NCBI GenBank assembly: GCA_028277515.1
Contig: JANQGC010000219.1
Location: 47,393 to 111,392 of the forward strand
Source of the DNA: Anaerolineae bacterium
Lineage (GTDB): Bacteria > Chloroflexota > Anaerolineae > Promineifilales > Promineifilaceae
Direction: 5' to 3'
Length of the DNA: 64,000 bases
Both the position numbers and the translations under genes were made by a program. Below, piece after piece: positions 47,290 to 56,670 of this stretch. Below the pieces are notes generated by a model. It was not told the origin of the DNA and made no database searches. It saw only the letters and a program-made list of their open reading frames with translations. Each line of letters starts with the position of its first letter. Within the stretch, counting starts at the first letter, position 1.

Positions 47290-50124
47290 ATGAAACATTG
47301 GCCTGTTGTAACTGTTGTATTTCTATTTTTGACCCTGGTATTTTCGTACCAAATCGTATCCCCTCAAGAAATACCAACCCCAAATTCTCCACCCATTCCT
47401 CCTGCAAAGGTCACCGATAAATCTATAGTTTTGGCTCCCAAGCACAGGGACGATAATCCGTGGATGGAATCCGAAATTAACCCACGAACCCTAAGACCCA
47501 TTCGTGATTTACCTGATCAGCTTAATGATACCGGCGGTCCGGATGCCTTCGGCTATACGTTTGATGACAATGTAAATTTCAGATGGCCGGATGCCACTCA
47601 AGGAATCAAAACAAATATCAGTGGGGATGACGAATATGGCCATGTCGATTTGGGATTTGAATTTCCTTTCTACGAACAAAGTTGGGATAGCGTTTATGTG
47701 AGCACAAACGGATTCCTTTCCTTCGGGCAAGGCACTTCTGGTTGCTGTGGGAGAGATCCTCTTCCTCTTCGCCAATATCCTAACAATTTAATTGCCCCCT
47801 TTTGGTCTGACCTGGAAATTGATCCGGACACTGGGGGAGCTATTTGGGTATTATCAGAGGGTCAAAGTCCAAACCGAGTGGTGGTCATCGAATGGCGTTA
47901 TGCGAATTTTTATGGAGATGATACCTTCGTGACATTTGCCGTTGAACTTCATGAGAATGGGGACATTTTCATGCATTATGAAGATATGTCCGACGAAAGC
48001 TGGCGGGGTTCAAAAGGGATTGAGGATAGCACGGGTTATGTGGGTCTGGAATATGACTACTGGATTGAAGATTTTTCCACTATAGCCTTTTATTCACCTT
48101 CTCCTTCCTATGGTGCGCTGGCATATCCCATCCGGCAAGGTGGATTTTCGTCGCCAGGAGTTACTGAAGAGGTCTCTGTCAAGGTGCGCAATTTCGGCCG
48201 CCTTGGAGCCGACACATTTGACATTGAGGTCGGTTCAAATTGGCCGGCTGAAATTACCAAGCTATCTGGTGGCCCATTATCCGATACAAACGGCAATGGC
48301 ATCCCGGACACCGGCCTCCTGCCCCAAGGAGAAGAAATCGATCTCTTAATCACGGTAACCACACCCCCAGGCGCGGCTCAAGGCGATTGGAATGATGCCA
48401 ATCTATATGCCACCTCAGTTTCAAATAGCCAAAAGTCGGCAATATCTTATTTTCAAACCACAGTACCTGCACCACATGCCCAGGCCGTCATTGACGACCA
48501 GGATTACGCGATGGGTTTAAACTTGTTGCAACCTGATGGCCAGAGAAAAATATTTGCCTCAGAAATGTATGAATCAGGATTTGATCCCGCGCTGGCAGAA
48601 ATTCCCGGCAAGGGATTTATTTATGCGTGGTCCAATGGCAGATATACTGACCCCAACTATGACACTTATGAAGAGAGGCTTTATATCGCTTTGACCGATC
48701 ATTTTGGGGAACTAGCGCGCAACGTGCAGTTACCATTTAACCCAAGCAATTCATATGCTGGCAAAAACCCAACCCGCGCATCAGATTGGGATGCGAGCCT
48801 GGCAGTGGCTCCTAATGGCCAAATTGGGCTAACATGGATTCGATATCTTTATAGCTGGGAAATTGGGGAATTTAATTATAATGTTTACTTTGCAACGCTT
48901 AATAGCGATGGCGACCTCACAAGTGGACCATTTAACCTTTCCCAAAATACCAAATGGGGTGAATGGGGAGATCCTGGCTATAAATGGATTGGCGACGCCC
49001 GTATAGCAGCCACAATTGATGGACGTTTTACTATTAGCTGGACAGAAGAAACCGAAACAGACCAAGGGTATCACGCAGATGTTTATTTTGCGGTTGCAGA
49101 TAATGCCGGAGCTATTCAAAAACCTCGCACGCGAATAACCTCTGATCCCGGTGATGATGTATGGATATTCGACCCAACGGTATCAGCCGCACCCAATAAC
49201 CGGGCCACTATTTTTTACACTTATCAAGACTGCTTGTCTAATAACTGTGAGCCAGAAATTTTATATGCAATCATTGATGAGAATAATAACGTCATTACAC
49301 ATGACGTTGTGCTAACTCCTGATGATTCGTCAGTTTGGGATGGAGGTGACATTGATGCAGCGCTTCTAAGCGACGGCCGGACGATGGTCGTGTGGTCGCT
49401 ATCGTGGGACACGCGTCTCAGGTACGCGGTGCTTAATCCTCAGCAGCAAATAGAGGTCCCGGCACAATTCCTTTATGATTCGCTTGAAACTTTTCGGGTG
49501 TTCAATCCATCAGTAGCCGCCGCAGAAGGTGGCCAGGCTGTCGTTACCTGGAACAATAGATATAACCAGGAAATTTCCTATGCCTTGCTAGATAGTGCCG
49601 GCACAGTTCTCACCGATCCGCAAGTGGCTTATCGGGGACAAGATGAACGATATCCTTATGTTTCTAGCGGTTTTAATGGCAGTGGCACAACATCTTATAG
49701 CTGGCAGCCATCAGAGAATGCGGACGCGAAGGCAACATTGCCCATTACTCTTCTTGGGGGCAAGGCTGGTGAAACGGGGAGCATACCGGTTACCGTGTCT
49801 AATTTAGGGCAAAATACCGCTAAAGACGTTCAACTTGTGTTGAATTTGGGAAGCGGATTGACTTATAGCAGTGATGATTCGGGGATTACTCCGGACGTTG
49901 ACGGTTCAAAAGTGACCTGGGAATTACCGGATCTCAATCTACTTGAGCAGATCAGCTTCAATGTAAGTGTTCAAATACCCGGAAACAGTGCATTAGGTAC
50001 GAAGTTTCCTGTAGAAGCAGTGGTTTCCATTGCCAATGAGGATGCTAATGGGAGCAACGATAGTGATTCTGCCCAAATGATGGTCGGGAGCCAGACCATC
50101 ATTCCCATGATCTTACGACCCTAG
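47290..50124 (+). CDS. Large secreted protein with NIDO-like, propeller-like and DUF11-like regions
   Basis: 944 residues from ATG 47290 (AAGGAGG in front; the TTG at 47272 lies inside the hairpin). An N-terminal signal peptide covers about residues 1-25. Residues about 75-270 resemble secreted domains of the type LGFEFPFYEQSWDSVYVSTNGFLSFG, with APFWSDLEI and a CC pair. A long central region (about 390-780) has repeated propeller-like strands (LTWIRYL, ISWTEE, VVTWNN). A C-terminal DUF11/CARDB-like domain (SIPVTVSNLGQNTAKDVQLV) ends the protein at SQTIIPMILRP, resembling the YLPLVLR tail of many Chloroflexota exported proteins. No enzymatic motif is seen; a cell-surface structural or binding role is inferred. 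Confidence 0.65.
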   Translation: MKHWPVVTVVFLFLTLVFSYQIVSPQEIPTPNSPPIPPAKVTDKSIVLAPKHRDDNPWMESEINPRTLRPIRDLPDQLNDTGGPDAFGYTFDDNVNFRWPDATQGIKTNISGDDEYGHVDLGFEFPFYEQSWDSVYVSTNGFLSFGQGTSGCCGRDPLPLRQYPNNLIAPFWSDLEIDPDTGGAIWVLSEGQSPNRVVVIEWRYANFYGDDTFVTFAVELHENGDIFMHYEDMSDESWRGSKGIEDSTGYVGLEYDYWIEDFSTIAFYSPSPSYGALAYPIRQGGFSSPGVTEEVSVKVRNFGRLGADTFDIEVGSNWPAEITKLSGGPLSDTNGNGIPDTGLLPQGEEIDLLITVTTPPGAAQGDWNDANLYATSVSNSQKSAISYFQTTVPAPHAQAVIDDQDYAMGLNLLQPDGQRKIFASEMYESGFDPALAEIPGKGFIYAWSNGRYTDPNYDTYEERLYIALTDHFGELARNVQLPFNPSNSYAGKNPTRASDWDASLAVAPNGQIGLTWIRYLYSWEIGEFNYNVYFATLNSDGDLTSGPFNLSQNTKWGEWGDPGYKWIGDARIAATIDGRFTISWTEETETDQGYHADVYFAVADNAGAIQKPRTRITSDPGDDVWIFDPTVSAAPNNRATIFYTYQDCLSNNCEPEILYAIIDENNNVITHDVVLTPDDSSVWDGGDIDAALLSDGRTMVVWSLSWDTRLRYAVLNPQQQIEVPAQFLYDSLETFRVFNPSVAAAEGGQAVVTWNNRYNQEISYALLDSAGTVLTDPQVAYRGQDERYPYVSSGFNGSGTTSYSWQPSENADAKATLPITLLGGKAGETGSIPVTVSNLGQNTAKDVQLVLNLGSGLTYSSDDSGITPDVDGSKVTWELPDLNLLEQISFNVSVQIPGNSALGTKFPVEAVVSIANEDANGSNDSDSAQMMVGSQTIIPMILRP

Positions 50125-50162
50125 CAGATAGCGTGTTATCTTAAATATTTGTTAGTATGATG

Positions 50163-50200
50163 ATCCGGGTTATCAAAGGTGTTGATAACCCGGATTTATT
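50163..50200 (+). terminator. Strong terminator between convergent genes
   Basis: Perfect 14-bp stem ATCCGGGTTATCAA (50163-50176) and TTGATAACCCGGAT (50182-50195), five-base loop, followed by TTATTTTA on the plus strand. It touches the stop codon of the minus-strand gene ending at 50196. Confidence 0.9.
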
Positions 50201-52748
50201 TTACAACAACATTTTCCGGCAAGATTAGGCGGCCGTCTTGAACTTGCATACCTTTTCCATCTATGACCTCAAGTCGCTCGCCATTGATGGGATCGTAGAC
50301 GCCAACAGCCAGACCATATGTTCCAGGCGGCACCCCATTTAGTGAAATCTGGATGCGATCATCAACAATTTCCTCTAACCCCCAAAAGCGAGTCGGATAA
50401 GCATTGCGATGGGGCATGGCATCATCTTGGGCAACGGGCACGGCCGTATTCAAATCATATACGTGAATAAAAATCTTGTAATCCTTCTCCATCCGCTGAC
50501 TGGCTTGCCAATAGAGGCGCAAATCAAGTCGCCCATCTTGCTCGAATTCATAAGCCAATAAACGAAGCCGGTCGCCAAAGGAAGCGTTAATCTCCTGGGC
50601 ATCTTCAATTGCATTAACACTACAAGGAGCTTGTTCAACTTCTAACTTCCCTAATGATTGGGGGCTGCTTAATTTTGCTTCGGTCTCGGCGTTGAGAAGC
50701 GTAAGTTCCAGATCATAACTTCCTTCAGGAATATCTTCTGGCATGCCCATTTGATAATAACCCCAGTACAGCGCATTTGCGGGCCACTGGTTGGAAGGAT
50801 AACCATCTGAAATCGGGAATCTCTCCTCAAGAATGCCGGCTCCTGCCGAGTCTATTAAAGCCAGTTCGGCCGTCAAGTCCTGGCCAACCAGTATAATGCT
50901 CCCCCACCCCACATCAACTTCATACGTCTGCCCGGCCAAAACACATTCACCGCTGGTCATGACCCGCACAATTCCTAACCCAGGAATAACCTCCTGTTCA
51001 AGCTGAAAGTCCTGACCTGGTTGCGGCTGTGTTCGGTAAACAATAATGTTCTCATCCTCATATAGTGATTGGGACAAAAGGTATCGCTGCCAATGCTGAA
51101 TACGATCGGCGCCCACTAAATTCTTATGCATCATCACATAGCGAATATCCTGCTCCGCTAATAGAGAGAGTTGTTGGCTCACATCATGATAATTGGGATC
51201 CATTTCCACGGCGTTACGTAAAGTATTCAGCCATGGATTGCTCTCAATGGTTTCATAGGCGCCGGGCGGGATACGTGATAGGTTGCCCTGTACCAACGGC
51301 CGTTGGTGGGTCACCTGCGCAAACATATATTCTTTAGCCTTCAATGAATCAAAGGGCAGATTAAGAACGGCGAACGCTCCCGGCTCACCGGCCAAATCGT
51401 GATAAAAGGGGGATGGTCGCGGAATATCATAGAGCCTGACCGGGAGCACAAGGTACTCAAGCAAAATAAGGAACACGATGCCTATAGATGCCGCTCCGGC
51501 CATCCACTTTTTTTCTAGTTTAGAAAAGACAACCAGCGCGCCCAGGCTTCCCAACATCGCCACAGGAAGCGCTAAAAACATATTGAATCGATCCGGCACG
51601 CGCATCAAGCGAAACACCTGTAAAGGTTCCAGGAAACGGTAGAGCATCGGAAATCCAGGATACTCCTGGCCATTGACGCGCAGTACGGGACCCATAGCCA
51701 GCAGAATCAAGACCAAACCCATAACCAACCAGGGCAATGCGTCCCTGCGTCTCTTTAGAATAGCGAGGATAACAAGCAGAAAAATCGTAAACCCGATATA
51801 GGGTGAATACCGGCGTGATGGAAAACGCACGTCATAATATTGATCATAGAGCGGCGTCGTGACATCGCGCAGCAGGAAATGATCATTGCTTGGTGTGATA
51901 TAGGCCAACAAATCTGCCTGCATGATACTCTCCTCCCCTTCGCGAAATATATCGGCAGCGCCGGGGTCATTTTGTTGTTCCTGCAAAAGAAGCCAGGCCG
52001 GAGGTAGGAGTAAAATGGCAGCCAAGACGCCGGAGGACATTAATTTTAACAAGCGCGGACGTTCGTTTCGTGGCCACCATCGAGGCCAATGCCAGATCAC
52101 CAGGGTTAGCCCCATGACCCCGGCTGGAATCAGAAGCTGCCAGCGGCCGTATCCAACCAGAGCCAAAGTAACGGCCGTTAAAATGACATCCTGCCATCTC
52201 CCTTTTTCCAACAATAGAATCAGGAACAGAAGAAAGAGAGGTATCCACTGGGTCGCCAGTAGATTCGGATGATCCAACTGTGAGAGGCGGAAGGGCCAGG
52301 CCATATAAATCATACCGGCCAAAAAAGCAGGTTTTACATCTCCACTAATTTTCCAGGCAAGTAGAAAAGCTGAAAAACCGCAAAGCGCCAGGTTGAATAA
52401 TAAGACCACGTTGTAGGCAACAATGCCGTCGATGAATCGCTCGATAAGAAGCCAGGGGCCAATATGAAACCAGGCCATATTGTGCGTCAACAAACTGACC
52501 CCTTGAGGATGGAAAATGAGATCAGTAAAAAATGGAGATTGCCCCCGACTCAATGCCTGGCTCGCCGCCCAACCATTCCAATAATGGAGCAAGGTGTCAC
52601 CTGAAGCACCAGGCAGCACCTGGTCAAGCCTGGCCGCTAATGGCCAAGTAATGAGGATTGTCAGCCCAGCATAAAGCAGAAAGATAGCAAAAACATAGAG
52701 AAAGCGGCGAATTTGAGTTTTGCGATTCATAAAACGAAGGATGCGCAT
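50196..52748 (-). CDS. GT-C-like membrane protein with two C-terminal beta modules
   Basis: About 850 residues. The first loop VLPGASGDTLLHYWNGWAAS carries the conserved GD of this GT-C subgroup. A long hydrophobic core to about residue 460 is followed by a periplasmic tail with two beta modules (YPSNQWPANALYWGY and YPTRFWGLEEIVDDR then PPGTYGLAVGVYDPINGERL), the same module as in the 27-41 kb cluster. Starts at ATG 52748 or ATG 52730 are both possible; neither has a ribosome binding site, and a palindrome covers the first. Probably a further extracytoplasmic sugar transferase. Confidence 0.68.
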   Translation of the reverse strand: MRILRFMNRKTQIRRFLYVFAIFLLYAGLTILITWPLAARLDQVLPGASGDTLLHYWNGWAASQALSRGQSPFFTDLIFHPQGVSLLTHNMAWFHIGPWLLIERFIDGIVAYNVVLLFNLALCGFSAFLLAWKISGDVKPAFLAGMIYMAWPFRLSQLDHPNLLATQWIPLFLLFLILLLEKGRWQDVILTAVTLALVGYGRWQLLIPAGVMGLTLVIWHWPRWWPRNERPRLLKLMSSGVLAAILLLPPAWLLLQEQQNDPGAADIFREGEESIMQADLLAYITPSNDHFLLRDVTTPLYDQYYDVRFPSRRYSPYIGFTIFLLVILAILKRRRDALPWLVMGLVLILLAMGPVLRVNGQEYPGFPMLYRFLEPLQVFRLMRVPDRFNMFLALPVAMLGSLGALVVFSKLEKKWMAGAASIGIVFLILLEYLVLPVRLYDIPRPSPFYHDLAGEPGAFAVLNLPFDSLKAKEYMFAQVTHQRPLVQGNLSRIPPGAYETIESNPWLNTLRNAVEMDPNYHDVSQQLSLLAEQDIRYVMMHKNLVGADRIQHWQRYLLSQSLYEDENIIVYRTQPQPGQDFQLEQEVIPGLGIVRVMTSGECVLAGQTYEVDVGWGSIILVGQDLTAELALIDSAGAGILEERFPISDGYPSNQWPANALYWGYYQMGMPEDIPEGSYDLELTLLNAETEAKLSSPQSLGKLEVEQAPCSVNAIEDAQEINASFGDRLRLLAYEFEQDGRLDLRLYWQASQRMEKDYKIFIHVYDLNTAVPVAQDDAMPHRNAYPTRFWGLEEIVDDRIQISLNGVPPGTYGLAVGVYDPINGERLEVIDGKGMQVQDGRLILPENVVVK

Positions 52749-52760
52749 CAATGATGCGCA
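52742..52760. promoter_or_regulatory. 19-base palindrome over a start codon
   Basis: TGCGCATCAATGATGCGCA is a perfect odd-length palindrome (nine-base arms) that covers the upstream start codon of the minus-strand membrane protein gene. It could be an operator, or support a start at 52730. Confidence 0.35.
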
Positions 52761-52824
52761 CGCTTTAGATTATCTCTATTATTTTACGATTGAGGTCCGA
52801 ATTAATGGTCGTGATGAGAAAACT

Positions 52825-53448
52825 TCAAGGTGAGAGATAAAATGTCATCTGTTGCAACTGCACAACCGGATCGCTATAACTGACCGAAACGCCTTCGGGT
52901 ACATTTAAATGAATCGGCACATAACTTAGCAGCGCTTTTACACCTGCGCCAACCAGCTTGTCCGTCAGTTCTTGCGCAACATCAACGGGAACCGCCAGAA
53001 TGGCAATCTCAATATTTCGTGCCTGGATCGTTTTTTCCAGTTCATCAATCGCCTGGACCTCGAGATCACCCATAGAACTACCGATTTTTTCGGGATCGCG
53101 ATCGAAAACGGAGACAACATGGAATCCCCGATCCTGAAAGCCACGGTAATTAACCAGGGCATGCCCTAAATAACCGGCCCCTATAACGGCAATTGGCCAT
53201 TCTTTGGTCAGGTGTAAGATTTGGGTCAACTGGTCTATCAGATACCCAATATGATAACCCGTACCTTGTTTTCCGAACTCTCCAAAATGGGATAGGTCCT
53301 TCCGAATTTGGGCTGAACTTATGCCTAAACGGCGTCCCAAATCATGTGAAGATGTTGTTATCTTGTCCTCAGTCTCAGCCATGCGATTTAATTCTCGCAA
53401 ATAAACTGGCAAACGGCCGATGACAATATCCGGAATTTCGTTGCTCAC
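52825..53448 (-). CDS. rex: Redox-sensing transcriptional repressor Rex
   Basis: 207 residues from GTG 53448, which has AAGGA nine bases upstream; the earlier GTG at 53469 has none. The N-terminal winged helix (SSHDLGRRLGISSAQIRKDLSHFGEFGKQGTGY) and the Rossmann NAD-binding domain (AVIGAGYLGHALVNY) are typical, as is the C-terminal swap helix. Rex binds DNA when NADH/NAD is low and controls respiration and, in Streptomyces, ATP synthase genes. Rex-type sites occur upstream of itself and of atpA in this window. Confidence 0.95.
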   Translation of the reverse strand: MSNEIPDIVIGRLPVYLRELNRMAETEDKITTSSHDLGRRLGISSAQIRKDLSHFGEFGKQGTGYHIGYLIDQLTQILHLTKEWPIAVIGAGYLGHALVNYRGFQDRGFHVVSVFDRDPEKIGSSMGDLEVQAIDELEKTIQARNIEIAILAVPVDVAQELTDKLVGAGVKALLSYVPIHLNVPEGVSVSYSDPVVQLQQMTFYLSP

Positions 53449-53504
53449 GCTAAGACATCCTTTGCCCACTTAACATTCAGGATTGCAGCAAAGTTCGAGA
53501 ACAT

Positions 53505-53522
53505 TCGTGCAACTTTTCACAA
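53505..53522 (-). promoter_or_regulatory. Probable Rex autoregulatory site
   Basis: TCGTGCAACTTTTCACAA keeps the spacing TTGTGA-N6-TCACAA, with one perfect half-site and 10 of 12 half-site bases conserved. It lies 57 bases upstream of the rex start codon. Confidence 0.5.
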
Positions 53523-53593
53523 TTTTAACATAAGCAAAAAAGCAGGGCAATACTCTTTTTATAAACAACCATTGGTTTACTAAGATTCTTTAT

Positions 53594-53652
53594 AAGTGAC
53601 AGTCACTTTATTATCTACTGGCTGCTCAAATAATGACCAAAGTGACTGTCAC
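53594..53652. repeat. Small inverted-repeat element, better preserved copy
   Basis: AAGTGACAGTCACTT (53594-53608, itself palindromic) and the inverted arm AAAGTGACTGTCAC (53639-53652). The same motif and arm spacing occur at 2884-2943. It lies between divergent rex and the GT4 gene. Confidence 0.65.
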
Positions 53653-53692
53653 ATGCCTTAAATTGTTTAGAAAGCAAACCACTAAAATTTTA

Positions 53693-53721
53693 TACACAAA
53701 TAATTCAAGGAACCTTATAAT
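53693..53721 (+). promoter_or_regulatory. Promoter of the GT4 gene, leaderless
   Basis: -35 TACACA (53693-53698) and a perfect -10 TATAAT (53716-53721) with a 17-base spacer. The box ends nine bases before ATG 53731, and no ribosome binding site fits, so the mRNA should begin at or next to the start codon. Confidence 0.55.
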
Positions 53722-53730
53722 AGTGTGCCT

Positions 53731-54876
53731 ATGCATGTAGCGATTAACGCATATTTTTGGAATCGCCCCTATACCGGCAGCGGCCAATATACACGCCTGT
53801 TGGTTCAACATTTGAACCAGGTCATTTCTGACTTAAAAATATCTTTGATCTTTCCTCAAGAAGAAGATTCAGTCCAACCAATGCCAGTGCCTGAAGGCAT
53901 TGAAATTAAAATTGTACCGCTTCGGCCGGGAAACAGAGGTAAGGTTTTTTTTGAGCAAGTGATGTTTCCTCGCGCCTGCCGGGATGTTGGCGCAACTTTA
54001 GCCCATGTGCCCTACTGGGGAGGTCCGCTGATCTCTCCTGTACCTCTTGTCATCACCGTCCATGATTTGACGACTCTGCTTGTGCCTGAATACAGAAAAG
54101 GGATACAGGTGCGCCTATATAACGCTTTGGTCAGCGCCAGCGCCAGAGGGGCCAACCATATCATTACCGATTCTTTCTATAGTAAAATTGACATTTTGGA
54201 TCATCTTCATATTGCCGAAAAAGATGTTACTGCTATATACTTGGCTGCCGGCCCGCAGTATTCACCAAAAGACAATTCACTGACCGACATGGCTGTTATG
54301 CGTAAGTATGATATGCCTGATTTTTACGTCCTTTACCTGGGCGGCTATGTGCTGCACAAAAATGTCAGCACCTTGTTATCGGCGTACACTTACGTCGCCA
54401 GGGCTTTAGGAGAAGATTATCCACTCATATTGGCAGGCAATAAACCGGAGACCGTTTCGGCCGCTTTTCCGGATTATGATCAGATAATCAGCCGCCTTGG
54501 TCTGGAGAAATTTGTGCGTTGGGTCGGACCCATCGACCAGGCAGATAAAGTCGCGCTTTACCGCAACGCCGAAACCTTTGTATTTCCTAGCCTCTTTGAA
54601 GGCTTTGGATTGGGCCCTCTGGAAGCAATGGCCTGTGGCACACCGGTTGTAACGACAAACAGCACGTCCTTACCGGAAGTCGTCGGATCGGCCGCCTTTG
54701 CCGTCGATGGTGAAAATGCCCGGGAAATGGCTGGCGCGATTATCTCAACCATTATCGAAGAAAATCTGCGCGCCGATTTAAGCAAAAAAGGACTGGAGCA
54801 AGCGGCAAAATTTTCTTGGCAGGAAACAGCAACGGAGACCGCTTTAGTTTATGATAGGGTAAGCCGGGAAAAATAA
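53731..54876 (+). CDS. GT4-family glycosyltransferase (group 1)
   Basis: 381 residues from ATG 53731 (MHVAINAYFWNRPYTGSGQY, the usual GT4 opening; GTG 53725 is an alternative). GT-B fold with the nucleotide-sugar block FVFPSLFEGFGLGPLEAMACGTPVVTT, which includes the EGFGLPxLE-type signature. No membrane segments are visible. It transfers a sugar from a nucleotide donor in the cytoplasm, probably for cell-surface glycan or lipid; the acceptor is unknown. It is followed about 100 bases later by argS. Confidence 0.85.
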   Translation: MHVAINAYFWNRPYTGSGQYTRLLVQHLNQVISDLKISLIFPQEEDSVQPMPVPEGIEIKIVPLRPGNRGKVFFEQVMFPRACRDVGATLAHVPYWGGPLISPVPLVITVHDLTTLLVPEYRKGIQVRLYNALVSASARGANHIITDSFYSKIDILDHLHIAEKDVTAIYLAAGPQYSPKDNSLTDMAVMRKYDMPDFYVLYLGGYVLHKNVSTLLSAYTYVARALGEDYPLILAGNKPETVSAAFPDYDQIISRLGLEKFVRWVGPIDQADKVALYRNAETFVFPSLFEGFGLGPLEAMACGTPVVTTNSTSLPEVVGSAAFAVDGENAREMAGAIISTIIEENLRADLSKKGLEQAAKFSWQETATETALVYDRVSREK

Positions 54877-54983
54877 TCCCCTGGTTGTCCCATGTTCCTG
54901 GCCAAGTTAAAATACAAATGAAACTTTCTCGTCTTCAAACCAGTATAAATTTGATTAAAGACCAATTTTGTTAGGAGTAGGTG

Positions 54984-56645
54984 ATGTTATTACATCGAGA
55001 TTTAGAGGCGCATGTGCTTGCGGCCATGAAAAGCGCACAAAAGGCCGGTGATCTGCCGGATTTTACAATTCCGGAAATCCTGGTGGAGCGGCCGCGCGAT
55101 CCTTCACATGGATCCTATGCCACAGCCATCGCCTTACAGTGCGCTCGTTTAGCACGAATGGCTCCTTTGAAAATCGCAGAAGCGGTCACTGGCCATTTCC
55201 AGAAGCCGGATTATTTGAGTGGAATCAGTGTCTCACCACCCGGTTTTGTTAATTTCATGATGGCACAACGCCGGCTGCAAGAAGAAGTAAACCATATCCT
55301 CAAACGCGGATCTGATTATGGCAGTTTCGACCTCGGTACCGGGAAAAAAGCCCAGGTTGAATTTGTCAGCGCCAACCCAACTGGACCAATCACTTTAGGT
55401 CGCACCCGGGGCGGCGTCATGGGCGACACCCTGGCACGTGCTTTATCGGCCGCCGGGTATGACGTCAGCCGCGAGTATTATTATAATGATGCCGGCCGTC
55501 AGATAACCTTACTGGGTGAATCCGTACAAATCCGTTACCGCCAGCTTTTGGGCGAAACTGTTGAATTGGATGATGAACATTATCAAGGTGAATATATAAT
55601 CGACATCGCCAGCGAGCTAAAAGACGAATATGGTAATACGCTTTTAGATAAACCTGTTGCTTACTTTGCCGATTACGCTAAAACACGCATTTCTAGCCGG
55701 CAAAAAGAAAGCCTGAAACGGATTAATATCGAATTTGACGTTTTTTTTCGCGAACAAAGTCTTTATGAAACAGGGCGTGTTTGGGAGGTGTTAGAAATCC
55801 TGCAGGGAAAAGGGTACGTCTACGAGAAGGGTGGCGCACAGTGGTTTAAAACCACCGAATTCGGTGATGACCAGGACCGTGTAGTGGTAAAAGCCAGCGG
55901 CGAACCAACGTATCGTCTGCCCGACATCGCTTATCATTGGGATAAAGCGCAAAGAGGGTTTGATGTCGTTGTGGATGTATTTGGGCCGGACCATCATGCA
56001 ACCGCTCCCCAGGTGTTAATGGGCGTGCGTGCATTAGGATATGAAACCGAATTTGTCCATACACTCCTGCATCAAATCGTTACCGTGATCCGCGGCGGCG
56101 AAAAGCTAAAAATGACCACCCGTGGTGGCGTTTATATTACTCTGGATGAGCTGGTCGACGAGGTAGGTCCCGATCCCATCCGCTACTTTCTCAACTCCCG
56201 ATCAGGCAATAGTCAAATTGACTTTGACATGGATCTCGCGGTCGAGCAATCGGATAAAAATCCGGTTTATTACATTCAGAATGCTCATGTGCGCTGCGCC
56301 GGGATCCTACGCAAATGGGAAGCCGAAGGGTATGATCCGCAGGCTGACAATGCGGCCGATTTAAGCCTGCTGACCCATGAAAAGGAACTTGCTTTTTTAC
56401 AAAAAGCGTTAGAATTGAGCGAAACGCTGGAAAAAATCAGCACCACCTTTGAGCCGCATACCATCACCTTTTACGCTTATGATCTGGCAGCTCTCTTCCA
56501 TCCCACTTATGAAGCATGCCGGGTATTGCATGATGATGTCAGCGAGCCACTGCGCCTGGCTCGTTTACGATTTTACCGTGCTGCCAAGCAACTTTTCGCT
56601 CGCGTACTCGACCTGATGGGTATGAGCGCGCCAGAAGTGATGTAG
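54984..56645 (+). CDS. argS: Arginyl-tRNA synthetase with altered HIGH motif
   Basis: 553 residues from ATG 54984 (TTAGGAGTAG in front). The N-terminal Add1-like domain, the class I catalytic core (VEFVSANPTGPITLGRTRGG, YYYNDAGRQI, DVFGPDHHA) and the C-terminal DALR anticodon domain (ALFHPTYEACRVL) identify ArgRS. The HIGH signature, normally HVGH in ArgRS, reads TLGR here, and the KMSK region reads KLKMTTRGG. It charges tRNA-Arg. The two missing histidines are unusual and may lower activity or be a lineage variant. dcd follows 25 bases later. Confidence 0.88.
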   Translation: MLLHRDLEAHVLAAMKSAQKAGDLPDFTIPEILVERPRDPSHGSYATAIALQCARLARMAPLKIAEAVTGHFQKPDYLSGISVSPPGFVNFMMAQRRLQEEVNHILKRGSDYGSFDLGTGKKAQVEFVSANPTGPITLGRTRGGVMGDTLARALSAAGYDVSREYYYNDAGRQITLLGESVQIRYRQLLGETVELDDEHYQGEYIIDIASELKDEYGNTLLDKPVAYFADYAKTRISSRQKESLKRINIEFDVFFREQSLYETGRVWEVLEILQGKGYVYEKGGAQWFKTTEFGDDQDRVVVKASGEPTYRLPDIAYHWDKAQRGFDVVVDVFGPDHHATAPQVLMGVRALGYETEFVHTLLHQIVTVIRGGEKLKMTTRGGVYITLDELVDEVGPDPIRYFLNSRSGNSQIDFDMDLAVEQSDKNPVYYIQNAHVRCAGILRKWEAEGYDPQADNAADLSLLTHEKELAFLQKALELSETLEKISTTFEPHTITFYAYDLAALFHPTYEACRVLHDDVSEPLRLARLRFYRAAKQLFARVLDLMGMSAPEVM

Positions 56646-56670
56646 AAAATAAACAGATTGAGGAATAACA

